In this document: piece after piece, positions 7,105 through 15,619 of the stretch
Position numbering within the stretch: the first letter of the stretch is position 1
Layout: each line of letters starts with the position of its first letter
Source of the DNA: Lachnospiraceae bacterium
GTDB taxonomy: Bacteria; Bacillota; Clostridia; Lachnospirales; Lachnospiraceae
Direction: 5' to 3'
DNA: 64,000 nucleotides
Assembly (NCBI GenBank): GCA_021199655.1
Contig: JAJQHQ010000101.1
Coordinates: 1-64,000 of the forward strand
Notes under the pieces: generated by a model
Told to the model about the DNA's origin: nothing
Database searches by the model: none
What the model saw: only the letters and a program-made list of their open reading frames with translations
Program-made: the position numbers and the translations under genes

Positions 7105-9029
7105 GTCGTGAATACCTCCTTCTCACATAATTTCCCGGTATAGCCGATCGTGAACATCGGGCTGAACGCGTATCCTTCTTTGATATAACCGGCCTTATCC
7201 CTGCCCTCACAGGTCATGGAGACTACCGTCTCGATCGGCGGTACAACACAGGCCGAACGGTCCGCTCCTTCAAGGGATGCTTCGCGACATTTGTACTCGT
7301 AAGGAATCTCTGTCTTTTCATCGCCCTTTGTCAGACTTAATGTCAGGCTGGACATATCCTCCGTATACTCAGTCGTGCCGTAGCAGCCTACCATGTACTC
7401 GTTAATAGTAATATCAGCAGCGGAAACATCCACGCCTTCTTCCGCAGGCGTAACCTCCAGCACTTTCCGGTCAATGCGGATGCTGCCGGTGCCCTCAATA
7501 AAAGTCATCACTGTCTGCAGCTTTACAGTCAGATCCGAGAACTCAATGTCTACCGAATCCAGCGTCAGGATGCGGTTTTTCGGAGCATTCTCACCGCTGC
7601 ATCCGATTCCCGCGGTTTCGTTTTTCACTGCGACATCTGCAGACTGCTTTGACGACATCTCTTCGCCAGAAAGAATCTCCTCCGAAAAATGTGCCTTTGT
7701 CCGGCAGAGACAAAGATCAACCTCCTCGCCGTTGTGACAGATCTTCGCGCTGCGGATGGTGCCTTCTCCCGCGTAATGGGTGAAGTATCCGGCGCGGTAT
7801 TTTTCCTGAATCAGGAACGGGTAGCTCGCGTCCTGGATATGCGGTGTGCCGATGCCGACCGGCCAGTTCAGCTTCGCGACATACGGGCGCAGGTCAACGA
7901 TCGCGCCGCCCTGATCCATATTGACGCCCGCGCGCATATACGGGTCACAGTACCAGAACACCTGCTTTTTGCTTCCATAGAGAATATCTCGCCAGAGCGC
8001 GCATTCCGGCTCCGTGTAGGACTTCTTCTGACGGTAATAGTCCGCGAACTCGCTCATTGTCATGTCGATCAGTTTGCCCTCTTTTTTCAGCTTGCCGTAA
8101 TACGCACAGCCGTCCTCGTAGGATTTGAGCAACAGTTCATACGGCGCCTCCCAGCGGCCCATCTTGTTCATCCAGCCCGGTCCTACGAACATCATATTAT
8201 AAGAGTAACCGTTGTTGAATTTCGCCTGATAGCGGTACTGGTCGATCAGATTGTAGAGATACGGATATTCCCAGGTCTCGGTGTCGTAGATCATGCCGCG
8301 CAGCACGTTCTGCGGATGGGTACCGAAGTTCGAGCCGTTGCCATCATAGCAGGCGATCAGGTCACGGCTCAGGTGCGGGATCGCCACAATGCCGGAATCC
8401 TCCGCTTCATTTGCCGCCGGAGCGTGCGTGTTCTGCTTTGACGGGATCCACGGAGCCCAGGGGCCGCCGTCCATAAAGGTATACCAGCTATTGTTGCAGG
8501 TGTGGTAAGCCTTCGGGCCTTCCTCCCAGCAGGTCGCTACCGCACACTTCACGGACGGATAGGTCTCCTTGATGTAATTCGTCAACTCCGCGTCCATGTA
8601 ATAGGAACCGGTCGACTCCGGATAGAAGCCAAAGCATTCATGAAATTTCTCAAACACATCCTGCACGATCGCCTTTTTGTCCTCCATAGAGAACATCCAG
8701 ATGCAAAAATCTTTCGTCTTATATTTTTCACGGAATTCCTCGCACGGCAGGCCAAGCAGTGTCAGCGCGATCTCATCACCGTATTTCTCATGGTGCTCCT
8801 TCGCAAGCGCGATCGCCTCCTCATTGAACAGGCTGGCGTAGGTCATCTCAATCGTCGTCTTTAAACCGTTCTTGTGCGCGCACTCCTGCTGCGTCTTAAA
8901 AATATCCAGATTCTCCGTCAGCAGTTCCTTGCGCCCGATATCCTCCGCTTTCCCATGGCCGGTCACTTTTTCAGCGTACTCCGGCACCATTTCAGGACGG
9001 TGAATAATGTTTACAATAAATTTGTCCAT
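7077..9029 (-). CDS. Uncharacterised 650-residue glycan-locus protein
   Basis: A well-initiated gene (GGAGAGGAG before ATG) without signal peptide or membrane segments. Residues 1-430 look like a compact alpha/beta, possibly barrel-like, domain with conserved-looking motifs (IIHRPEMVPEY, STGSYYMDAELT, CDPYMRAGVNMDQGG). Residues about 470-640 are beta-rich. The overall look resembles families annotated as DUF3863/DUF3864 in gut bacteria, but this is from memory and uncertain. Its place between GH53 and the GH13/MalEFG group suggests a carbohydrate-active enzyme or a sugar-binding enzyme. No catalytic residue can be assigned with confidence. Confidence 0.55.
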   Translation of the reverse strand: MDKFIVNIIHRPEMVPEYAEKVTGHGKAEDIGRKELLTENLDIFKTQQECAHKNGLKTTIEMTYASLFNEEAIALAKEHHEKYGDEIALTLLGLPCEEFREKYKTKDFCIWMFSMEDKKAIVQDVFEKFHECFGFYPESTGSYYMDAELTNYIKETYPSVKCAVATCWEEGPKAYHTCNNSWYTFMDGGPWAPWIPSKQNTHAPAANEAEDSGIVAIPHLSRDLIACYDGNGSNFGTHPQNVLRGMIYDTETWEYPYLYNLIDQYRYQAKFNNGYSYNMMFVGPGWMNKMGRWEAPYELLLKSYEDGCAYYGKLKKEGKLIDMTMSEFADYYRQKKSYTEPECALWRDILYGSKKQVFWYCDPYMRAGVNMDQGGAIVDLRPYVAKLNWPVGIGTPHIQDASYPFLIQEKYRAGYFTHYAGEGTIRSAKICHNGEEVDLCLCRTKAHFSEEILSGEEMSSKQSADVAVKNETAGIGCSGENAPKNRILTLDSVDIEFSDLTVKLQTVMTFIEGTGSIRIDRKVLEVTPAEEGVDVSAADITINEYMVGCYGTTEYTEDMSSLTLSLTKGDEKTEIPYEYKCREASLEGADRSACVVPPIETVVSMTCEGRDKAGYIKEGYAFSPMFTIGYTGKLCEKEVFTTWLNLEKAN

Positions 9030-9144
9030 GTCTTTCTCCTCTCCTGTGGTATTTTTCCTGTAAAACCTTTTTATAAATCACTGAAAAATCCCGTAGTTAC
9101 AATTCGTGGTTACAATTTTTGTCAGACTGGCAAAAACGGTAAAG

Positions 9145-10881
9145 CTACCGCAGCACCAGGATCGACTGCGCCGGCAGCACTGCCACATCATCCGCAAGCA
9201 CAATCTCCTCATCGTTCAGCGTCAGATATCCGCTGACTTCCATCCCGGATAAAGCAGTCCCGGCCAGGTTCATCTCCACCCCGTCATCCGAAGTGTTGTA
9301 CAGGATCGCGATCGTGCTCTCCTCCCATGTTTTCAGAATAGCTGCGGTATTGCCGTCGCAGAGTTCCTCCACCTTTTCAATCGTCCCCCGCGCGATCTCC
9401 GGATTCGTTTCACGAAGCGCGATGGCCCGTTTGTAATAATTCAGGATCGAGGTCTCATCCGCAAGCTGTTCGTCTACAGCAGCAAAGGAGGAGGTGATTC
9501 CTTCCTCCGCATCGGCCGGACCATCTGTCATACCGGTATCATCCGTATCCGACCAGATCATGGGAAGACGTTTGTTCTCATCCGCGGTTCCCTTGCTCTT
9601 CATGCCGATCTCTTCGCCATAGTAAACAAAAGTATTGCCACTCATCGTCATCAGCAGTCCCGCCGCCATTTTCACATCATTTTCATCCGAAACCAGCGCA
9701 TTGGAAATACGCCCGGTGTCATGGTTCGAGATAAACGCGGCGTCGATGTAGTCCGGATTCTCCGCGGAGAAATCCTCCTGCCACTGAATCATGGAATCGA
9801 TCAGACTTGACACCTTCAGCGTGCCCCTTGCCGCTTTGATCAGCTTACCTTCCGCATCGGCCATATCAAAGTTGAACATACTGGGCGTCCCGCTCGCGTA
9901 ATAATCCGCGATCGCAGACTCACTCGACCAGACCTCCGATACCATATAAAAATCCGGGTCAAGTGTCAGGCAGTACGTATACAGCCAGTTCAGCACTTCC
10001 GTATTGAAAGCAGTATCGCTCTCCTCAAAGTGCAGCGCCGCGTCCATACGGAAACCGTCTACGCCCATGTCGATCCAGTATGCGGCAATCTGCTCCAGCT
10101 CGGCTCGCAGCGCCTCATTGGAAAGATCCAGATCGGGCATTTCCGACCAGAACACACCCTCATAATACCAGGTGGAACTGCCCGTCACCGGGATCTCGTA
10201 GTAATCGCTGTTCTCCTGCGTCTGTGAAAAATGGTAATACCCCACATAAGGGCATACGTTCACATCCGGCTCCTCTCCTTCATCCAGAGACGCCAGATAC
10301 TCACAGGCCGTCCGGAACCACTCGTGCTGTGAAGAGGTATGGTTGATCACAAAATCAATGACCACCCGGATACCCCGCTCATGGCACTCCTCGATCAGAG
10401 CCTGAAAATCTTCCAGTGTTCCGTACTCTTCATCAATCCCATAATAGTCCGTCACATCGTATTTATGATAGGTAGTCGAAGGCATCACCGGCATCAGCCA
10501 GATTCCGTCAAACCCCATCTCTTCGATGTAATCCAGCTTTTCCCGGACGCCGTTCAGGTCGCCGATGCCGTCTCCGTCGGAATCGTAGAAGGAATATACA
10601 AAGATTTCATAGTAGTTGCGGTAATTATCATCGAGGGCTTCTGTCATCATCCCTGCTGTTTCTGCAGCCTCAGTTCCTGCCGTTTCTGTTTCAGCAATTT
10701 CAGAATCGATGATATCGCTGTCTGATGCCGCCATTACCGGCACCGTCTGCCCAAAGCAGGTCGAAATTGCCAGAAAAAACACCGGCAACAGGTATTTCAG
10801 CCTGCTGCCGGTTGCCTTCCGTTTTCGCCAGAAAACAGCGGACAGAGTAGAAAACGCCCTCTCGCATGCGTTGTTTCTCAT
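9145..10881 (-). CDS. Secreted GH13 alpha-amylase
   Basis: Protein of 578 residues that should hydrolyse alpha-1,4-glucans outside the cell. A long positively charged start and a hydrophobic segment (about 29-44) ending VMAAS form the signal peptide. The GH13 regions are all present: DFVINH (176-181), nucleophile Asp280 in GFRMDAA, acid/base Glu316 in VSEVWS and transition-state Asp388 in SNHDTGR. A short beta domain ends the protein. A Thr/Ala/Glu-rich linker (57-80) precedes the barrel. No wall anchor is seen. It follows the MalG-type permease on the same strand, linking extracellular starch cleavage with maltodextrin import. Confidence 0.9.
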   Translation of the reverse strand: MRNNACERAFSTLSAVFWRKRKATGSRLKYLLPVFFLAISTCFGQTVPVMAASDSDIIDSEIAETETAGTEAAETAGMMTEALDDNYRNYYEIFVYSFYDSDGDGIGDLNGVREKLDYIEEMGFDGIWLMPVMPSTTYHKYDVTDYYGIDEEYGTLEDFQALIEECHERGIRVVIDFVINHTSSQHEWFRTACEYLASLDEGEEPDVNVCPYVGYYHFSQTQENSDYYEIPVTGSSTWYYEGVFWSEMPDLDLSNEALRAELEQIAAYWIDMGVDGFRMDAALHFEESDTAFNTEVLNWLYTYCLTLDPDFYMVSEVWSSESAIADYYASGTPSMFNFDMADAEGKLIKAARGTLKVSSLIDSMIQWQEDFSAENPDYIDAAFISNHDTGRISNALVSDENDVKMAAGLLMTMSGNTFVYYGEEIGMKSKGTADENKRLPMIWSDTDDTGMTDGPADAEEGITSSFAAVDEQLADETSILNYYKRAIALRETNPEIARGTIEKVEELCDGNTAAILKTWEESTIAILYNTSDDGVEMNLAGTALSGMEVSGYLTLNDEEIVLADDVAVLPAQSILVLR

Positions 10882-10995
10882 TCTGCTCCCAAAGCCTCTT
10901 ATCTTTCCCGGAGGCTCCTTCCTGCGTTTCGAAGAAAGGAACCTCCGCCATAGCTGCGGCCTGCCGCCGCAGTCCTGTCATTCATTTCTGAATTT

Positions 10996-11036
10996 GTAAC
11001 TATTCAGAACAGCTTCGGTCGGTTCTGAACTGTTAC
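10996..11036. repeat. Hairpin repeat family, long-stem variant (copy 2)
   Basis: GTAACTATTCAGAAC (10996-11010) pairs with GTTCTGAACTGTTAC (11022-11036), one mismatch, loop of 11 bases. It lies between the MalG-type permease and the amylase, where it could act as an mRNA hairpin that separates expression levels. Confidence 0.65.
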
Positions 11037-11049
11037 TCAAATGTTCCGA

Positions 11050-11928
11050 TCAGCCCTTCACAGCGCCGCCGGTCACGCCCTCTACATAATACTTCTGCAG
11101 GCACATGAACAGGATCGTCACCGGGATGGCAACGAGAACGCCGCCCGCGCAGAACCTTGTGTAGTAGCCCTGGTAATCGTTCGTCCATACCCAGCGTGTC
11201 AACGCCACGGCCACGTTGTAGCTGTCACTGTAGCCAAACGCCACATAAGACGCGAACACGTAATCGCACCACGGAGCCATGAATGCTGTCAGTGCGGTGT
11301 AGATGATAATTGGCTTCGTCAGCGGCATGATGATCGTCAGCATGATGCGCGCGTTGGAAGCGCCGTCGATGCGAGCCGCCTCGTCCAGAGCTTTGGGAAT
11401 CGTGTCAAAATAGCCTTTGCACACATAGTAGCCCATACCGGAACTCGCACACGTCACCAGGATCAAACCGGGAATCGCGCCTGCCTGGGTCAGTCCCATC
11501 TGCTTTAACAGGAAATACAGGCAGATCATCGTCAGGAAGCCGGGGAACATGCCCAGGATCAGCCACAGCTGCATCATGAACGTTCTGCCCGCAAACCTTG
11601 ACCGGGAGAGCGCATACGCCACCGCCACGATCATGATCGTATTGATGATCGCCACGAAAATGGCAATCGTCAGAGTGTTCAGATACCATCTCGGAAACGA
11701 GCTCCCGGAGTCTGTCAGCAGCCAGGTATAATTATCCAGAGAAAACTCCTTCGGCACAAAGTACGCCACCATGCCTCCATACTCGGTCGCATAAGAACGA
11801 AAACTCTGCAGCACCAGCCCTACAAACGGGAACAGCCAGATAATGCTCATGAGAATGAGAACGATGTAAATAATCGTATTGAGCATCCTGTCATGGCCGC
11901 TTTTTGATCTTAATTTTTTCTCATTCAT
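11050..11928 (-). CDS. CUT1 sugar ABC transporter permease, MalG type
   Basis: Inner-membrane protein of 292 residues with six predicted membrane segments. It has the EAA loop that docks the ATPase (EAARIDGASNARIMLTIIMP). The start codon overlaps the last base of the preceding permease stop codon and has GGAGG upstream, so the two are coupled. It pairs with the MalF-type gene and the binding protein at 13631. No ATPase gene is nearby; the shared MsmK-type ATPase common in Firmicutes is probably encoded elsewhere. Confidence 0.9.
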   Translation of the reverse strand: MNEKKLRSKSGHDRMLNTIIYIVLILMSIIWLFPFVGLVLQSFRSYATEYGGMVAYFVPKEFSLDNYTWLLTDSGSSFPRWYLNTLTIAIFVAIINTIMIVAVAYALSRSRFAGRTFMMQLWLILGMFPGFLTMICLYFLLKQMGLTQAGAIPGLILVTCASSGMGYYVCKGYFDTIPKALDEAARIDGASNARIMLTIIMPLTKPIIIYTALTAFMAPWCDYVFASYVAFGYSDSYNVAVALTRWVWTNDYQGYYTRFCAGGVLVAIPVTILFMCLQKYYVEGVTGGAVKG

Positions 11929-13334
11929 TATTGGAATCCCTCCTCATCTCTCACAGACGGCAGGATCCGGTATACAACCAGAGAAATGATCGCCGTAACC
12001 GCAAATACCATGATACCGATAACCGCCGCCAGACGATAGTTCGTATCATTGACCGTCAGCTTGTACAGCCAGGTAATCAGAAGGTCGGTACCACCCGCGC
12101 CTCCCGACATGCTCATCGTCGTTGGCTGCCCCTGCGTCAGCAGGTAGATCACGTTGAAGTTGTTCAGGTTGCCCGTAAAGGATGTCAGCAGATACGGTCC
12201 CAATACAAAGAACATGTACGGAAGCGTGATCTTGCGGAACATCTGCCACGCGTTGGCGCCGTCAATCCTCGCGCTCTCGTAGAGATCCTCAGGGATATTC
12301 ATCAGGATACCGGTCGTCATCAGCATCATGTAGGGAACACCGATCCACACATTGATCAGAATGATCAGGATGCGCGACGATGTTGCGTAGGTCCAGAACG
12401 GGATATACGTCTGTATCAGCCCCCACTTCAATAAGTACGTGTTCACCAGTCCATCGTTGGCAAACATCTTGTACATATACAGCAGGGAAACAAACTGCGG
12501 AACCGCAATGGTCATGACCAGAATGGTTCTCCACAGCTTCTTGAACTTAATTCCCTTTTTGTTGATCATAATGGCCACACCCAGACCGAGGAAGAAATTC
12601 AGGAATGTGGCAAAGAATGCCCAGACAAGAGTCCAGGCCAGCACCTGTAAAAACGTACCGCCATAACCGGATGATCCTGTAGAAAACAGGTTCTTAAAGT
12701 TCTCCAGGCCGACCCACCAGAACAGGTTCGTCGGAGGCTGGTGATTCGCGTCATAATTGGTAAACGCGATGCAGACCATGAAAATGATCGGCAGAATGAT
12801 AAATACAAACACGCCGACATTCGGAACCGCCAGCAGTGTCGCCGCAAAATGCTCATTCAGCAGAGATTTCAGATCGTCTCTGGTGGTCGGCAGATTTTTC
12901 CCGCACTCCTTAAGCTTCTGGATCTGGCGCTGCTGCCCGACATTCATCCTCCACATAAAAATAAATGCAACGATCACGAAGATGGTCAATATGCCATACA
13001 GCAGAATCAAAAAGCTGTTGTCGCCGTATACGGTAAGCGGAATCTTGCCGCTCTTATCCACGTAGGTCTCCACCGTACCCAGTGTCGGCAGCTTTGATAC
13101 ATATTCTGCGCCAAAAGTGACCATATAGTAAATAAACAAAAGCTCCGTGCCCAGGAAAATAATGCCGCGCAAGAACTGCTTATGTACCAGCTGGCCAAAT
13201 CCCATGATCACGAAAGACAGCTTCGCGGTCCAGTCGCCTTCCTTAAAAGTCGTGCCGATCTCCGCGATATTTCTTCCGATCCGCGTAAAGCCCTTACTCA
13301 TGCGAACCGAAAGGGATTGTTTTTGTTGACTCAT
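11928..13334 (-). CDS. CUT1 sugar ABC transporter permease, MalF type, with extended N-terminus
   Basis: Protein of 468 residues, longer than the usual 290-300. Two extra hydrophobic segments and a soluble loop (residues about 35-160) come before the six-segment core, as in GanP- or MalF-like subunits for galactan or maltodextrin oligomers. The EAA loop is ESARIDGANAWQMFRKITLP. It forms the heterodimeric channel with the next gene. The substrate cannot be told apart (maltodextrin from the amylase, or galacto-oligosaccharide from GH53). Confidence 0.88.
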   Translation of the reverse strand: MSQQKQSLSVRMSKGFTRIGRNIAEIGTTFKEGDWTAKLSFVIMGFGQLVHKQFLRGIIFLGTELLFIYYMVTFGAEYVSKLPTLGTVETYVDKSGKIPLTVYGDNSFLILLYGILTIFVIVAFIFMWRMNVGQQRQIQKLKECGKNLPTTRDDLKSLLNEHFAATLLAVPNVGVFVFIILPIIFMVCIAFTNYDANHQPPTNLFWWVGLENFKNLFSTGSSGYGGTFLQVLAWTLVWAFFATFLNFFLGLGVAIMINKKGIKFKKLWRTILVMTIAVPQFVSLLYMYKMFANDGLVNTYLLKWGLIQTYIPFWTYATSSRILIILINVWIGVPYMMLMTTGILMNIPEDLYESARIDGANAWQMFRKITLPYMFFVLGPYLLTSFTGNLNNFNVIYLLTQGQPTTMSMSGGAGGTDLLITWLYKLTVNDTNYRLAAVIGIMVFAVTAIISLVVYRILPSVRDEEGFQ

Positions 13335-13368
13335 TGCGGTCTCGTCCCTCCCTTTTTCCTATTGTAAT

Positions 13369-13480
13369 CGGACAGGGGCGATTCTCTCCCCTGTCCGCCG
13401 CGTCTGGCATCAGCCAGAAATATTCCTTACGCGGCCGTGCGCATCAAAGAAATACAGACCGCCAAAAGACGGTCTGTATT
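13369..13480 (-). terminator. Two intercistronic hairpins (attenuators) after binding-protein gene
   Basis: CGGACAGGGG/CCCCTGTCCG (13369-13378 with 13388-13397) and AATACAGACCG/CGGTCTGTATT (13451-13461 with 13470-13480) lie in the roughly 300-base gap between the binding protein and permease genes. The second is followed on the minus strand by a short T-rich stretch. Such hairpins often raise binding-protein mRNA above permease mRNA. Confidence 0.6.
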
Positions 13481-13630
13481 CAGGTTTCCTTTTGGTTTTC
13501 GTCATCAGAAGACCACGCTTATTTAATTGTTATTACATAAACACAGGAGAAACTCCTCTGTCCGATGAACGGACAATGCAGATCGTTTTATTCATCAGCG
13601 CAGCTCTGAACGAAATCATTCATTTCACGA

Positions 13631-14845
13631 TCAGCCCGTAACAGCCGCCAGACACTGATTCTGGAAGTCAGTCAGGACTTCAAGCAGCTGCTCATCTGTA
13701 TAATCATTGTAAGTGCCTGCAACGATATCCTTGCCAAGAGCTTCGGATACAGTCCAGTAATCATCCGGATAATCGCCCTGCGGAATCGCGAACTCACTCT
13801 GCTCAGCCAGTGCGGACAGTGCTGCGTTCTCCTGAACAGCTTCATCTGCCTGTGCGGTCAGGCTCGACGGACCCCAACCCTCTGCCTCAAAACGAGCCAG
13901 CTGTACTTCCGCGTCAGAGAGATACTGTGCCAGATCGAAGCATGCCAGAGCCTTGTTCTCATCGGTCTGCGGCTTCACACCGAGCATCTTGTATCCGCCA
14001 AAGTTGTACATCTGATAGGTCGTATCATCAACTGTGAAGGTCGGAAGCTTCGTGCAGGCATAATTGTCGCCGAACACTTCCTGTGCCGCTGAAGAATCCC
14101 ATGTACCGTCTACGATTGCTGCAACATTCGTAGCATCACCAATCGAGTTGCCTGCGTAGAATGCAGAAGAGGATGCAATCTGGATCAGACCTTTCATACC
14201 GACCACACCGGCATCCGAAGCATAATCAATCGTGCATTCCGTATAGGTACCGCTCTCATCCGCCGAATAAGTCAGGGTGCAGCCTGCACCAAAGAATGTC
14301 GCCACATTGTACCAGCCATTGTCAACGCTGAAATAAAAGCCCTTGCCAGCTGCCTCGCAGTCCGCCAGAATCGCTTCTACCGAAGTCGGATCCGAGATAA
14401 CGCTGCTGTCATAATACAGGAAATAGCCATTGTCAGAAGTAATCGGGAAAGCATAGGTGGACTCACCGTTCTGTACAGCCGCTACAGAACCTGCATCATT
14501 GTTCTCCGCTACCCACTCTGCATAATAATCAGAGAGCTCACTCAGTGCGCCTGCGCTTACCAGACGAGCCTTCTGATCCTGTGCGAATGCATAGATATCC
14601 GCGCCGCCCTCAACGTCCGTGATCATATTGGAAGCCGCATCGCCCTCGCCAACTGCCTGTACGTCGATGGTGTAATCCGGATAGTTCTCCTCAAGATACG
14701 CGGTCGCATACTCGATTGTCAGATCTACCATGTTGTCTGCCACCCAGATCGTGATGACATTGTCGTCAGCTGCTGAAGCAACCGGAGCCATGCTCATAAC
14801 CATGCCCGCTGCCAGTGCAACCGCAAGAACCTTTTTCATTTTCAT
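13631..14845 (-). CDS. Sugar-binding protein of CUT1 ABC transporter (MalE/GanO type)
   Basis: Protein of 404 residues starting MKMKKVLAV, eight bases after AAGGAGG; an in-frame ATG further upstream lacks such a site. A signal peptide ends ASA-A near residue 24, then comes a two-lobed extracellular solute-binding domain (ITIWVADNM, YAFAQDQKA, FPITSDNGYFLYYDSS). Unusual: there is no lipobox cysteine, so the protein is predicted to be cut by signal peptidase I and not lipid-anchored. It is first in the operon, with a strong promoter and three operator-like sites upstream. Confidence 0.88.
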   Translation of the reverse strand: MKMKKVLAVALAAGMVMSMAPVASAADDNVITIWVADNMVDLTIEYATAYLEENYPDYTIDVQAVGEGDAASNMITDVEGGADIYAFAQDQKARLVSAGALSELSDYYAEWVAENNDAGSVAAVQNGESTYAFPITSDNGYFLYYDSSVISDPTSVEAILADCEAAGKGFYFSVDNGWYNVATFFGAGCTLTYSADESGTYTECTIDYASDAGVVGMKGLIQIASSSAFYAGNSIGDATNVAAIVDGTWDSSAAQEVFGDNYACTKLPTFTVDDTTYQMYNFGGYKMLGVKPQTDENKALACFDLAQYLSDAEVQLARFEAEGWGPSSLTAQADEAVQENAALSALAEQSEFAIPQGDYPDDYWTVSEALGKDIVAGTYNDYTDEQLLEVLTDFQNQCLAAVTG

Positions 14846-14880
14846 GTGTGTATCCTCCTTATGGATTAATATGCAGTTGT

Positions 14881-14908
14881 TGCGCAACCGTTGCGCAACC
14901 GTTTGCTC
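14881..14908. promoter_or_regulatory. Tandem LacI-type operators O1/O2 at the transporter promoter
   Basis: TGCGCAACCGTTGCGCA (14881-14897) is a perfect odd palindrome with the central C expected of LacI-family sites. A second overlapping site TGCGCAACCGTTTGCTC covers 14892-14908. They lie at about +2 to +30 of the promoter at 14917-14945, a repressing position. The LacI gene at 16468 is the likely binder. Confidence 0.75.
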
Positions 14909-14916
14909 ATAGGAAC

Positions 14917-14945
14917 AGTATACCCCATCTGTTTCTTCATGTCAA
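14917..14945 (-). promoter_or_regulatory. Promoter of MalEFG-type operon
   Basis: On the minus strand TTGACA (14945-14940), a 17-base spacer and TATACT (14922-14917) form a near-perfect promoter reading into the sugar-binding protein gene. Confidence 0.85.
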
Positions 14946-15019
14946 CTATACTAAATAAACAGTATTCATTTCTTTTTTTGTGCAAATTGCACATTCGTTT
15001 TTTGAAGACTTTTATGTCA

Positions 15020-15036
15020 GCGCAACCGTTTGCGCA
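15020..15036. promoter_or_regulatory. Upstream LacI-type operator O3
   Basis: GCGCAACCGTTTGCGC is the same dyad as O1/O2, about 130-140 bases upstream of them and upstream of the -35 box. This spacing would allow repression by DNA looping. Confidence 0.65.
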
Positions 15037-15171
15037 TCAGATTGTCAGCCGTTTCGGCTTTTTCATACTAAAATGGAACTTCAAAAAAATATTTATGCCT
15101 TCACGAAAGGAATGGTTATAATTGCAATTACACACTTTTCAAAAAATAATTATAAAATGATAAAATAGTAC

Positions 15172-15200
15172 TTGCAAAGAAATCCTCTCTGTGGTATAGT
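15172..15200 (+). promoter_or_regulatory. Promoter of antisense RNA
   Basis: TTGCAA (15172-15177), a 17-base spacer and TATAGT (15195-15200). It drives a short RNA that ends at the shared terminator 15243-15275. Confidence 0.7.
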
Positions 15201-15206
15201 GGCAAC

Positions 15207-15280
15207 GAAAGCGAAATTACGTTCGCCAGTAAAATGGCAAACGAAACCCCAGAGAATGGCTCTCTCTGGGGTTTCTTCCT
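15207..15280 (+). ncRNA. Par RNA II-like antisense RNA (antitoxin)
   Basis: Predicted RNA of about 70 bases from the promoter at 15172-15200 to the terminator at 15243-15275. Its 5-prime part carries AGCGAAATTACG (15210-15221), repeated at 15386-15397 over codons 2-7 of the toxin gene. With the following four bases it can form 16 pairs with toxin mRNA, one of them G-U. It also shares the terminator stem with the convergent toxin mRNA. This size and layout match RNA II of the pAD1 par locus. Its ends are predicted, not measured. Confidence 0.65.
15243..15275. terminator. Bidirectional terminator shared by toxin mRNA and antisense RNA
   Basis: GAAACCCCAGAGA (15243-15255) pairs perfectly with TCTCTGGGGTTTC (15263-15275) around a 7-base loop. 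It is reached by the plus-strand RNA and by the minus-strand toxin mRNA, as in par loci where the shared loop takes part in RNA-RNA contact. Confidence 0.8.
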
Positions 15281-15318
15281 CTTTATCAGTGAGGTCAACT
15301 GGTGTAATTGTCAACAGT

Positions 15319-15405
15319 TCACGGTCTACCGTCCAGCCACTTACATATGTAATATGCAAGTATATTAGCTGTAGTAGCAATTATGAGCGAAATTACGCTC
15401 GTCAT
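15319..15405 (-). CDS. Fst-like small membrane toxin (28 residues)
   Basis: The peptide begins MTSVISLIIATTAN, has one hydrophobic helix and ends YYICKWLDGRP. It fits the Fst pattern: short start, a SL(V/I)IA segment, one membrane helix, then a WLD-like motif with a charged end. AAGGAGG lies eight bases upstream of the ATG. The gene runs into the terminator shared with the convergent antisense RNA. Expected action: membrane insertion that condenses the nucleoid or stops growth when the antisense RNA is lost. No clear promoter was found between 15420 and 15560. Family assignment is by pattern, not by search. Confidence 0.65.
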   Translation of the reverse strand: MTSVISLIIATTANILAYYICKWLDGRP

Positions 15406-15619
15406 GGCGCTCACCTCCTTTCCGAAGCAAGTCATAAATCCTCAATCGACTGAGAATTTCTGCCTGCTCACCAGCTTTTAAAGCATCTGTATACAGGCAG
15501 ATGTCTTTGCCGGTTATAGAAGGTGATGCCGTTATTATATATTACTTTTTATCTTTTGTCATGTTGTATTATATTTTAAAATATTAACTTTTTATAAATA
15601 AGAGAGGATATTTCAGACA

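Noticed and set aside
7689..8441. Open frame of 250 codons on the plus strand opposite the 650-residue gene
   Set aside because: Antisense shadow: no binding site and low-plausibility composition, while the minus-strand frame has a good start.
15150..15380. 76-codon minus-strand frame across the toxin-antisense locus
   Set aside because: It lies in another frame than the well-initiated 28-residue peptide and runs through the terminator stem; no binding site.
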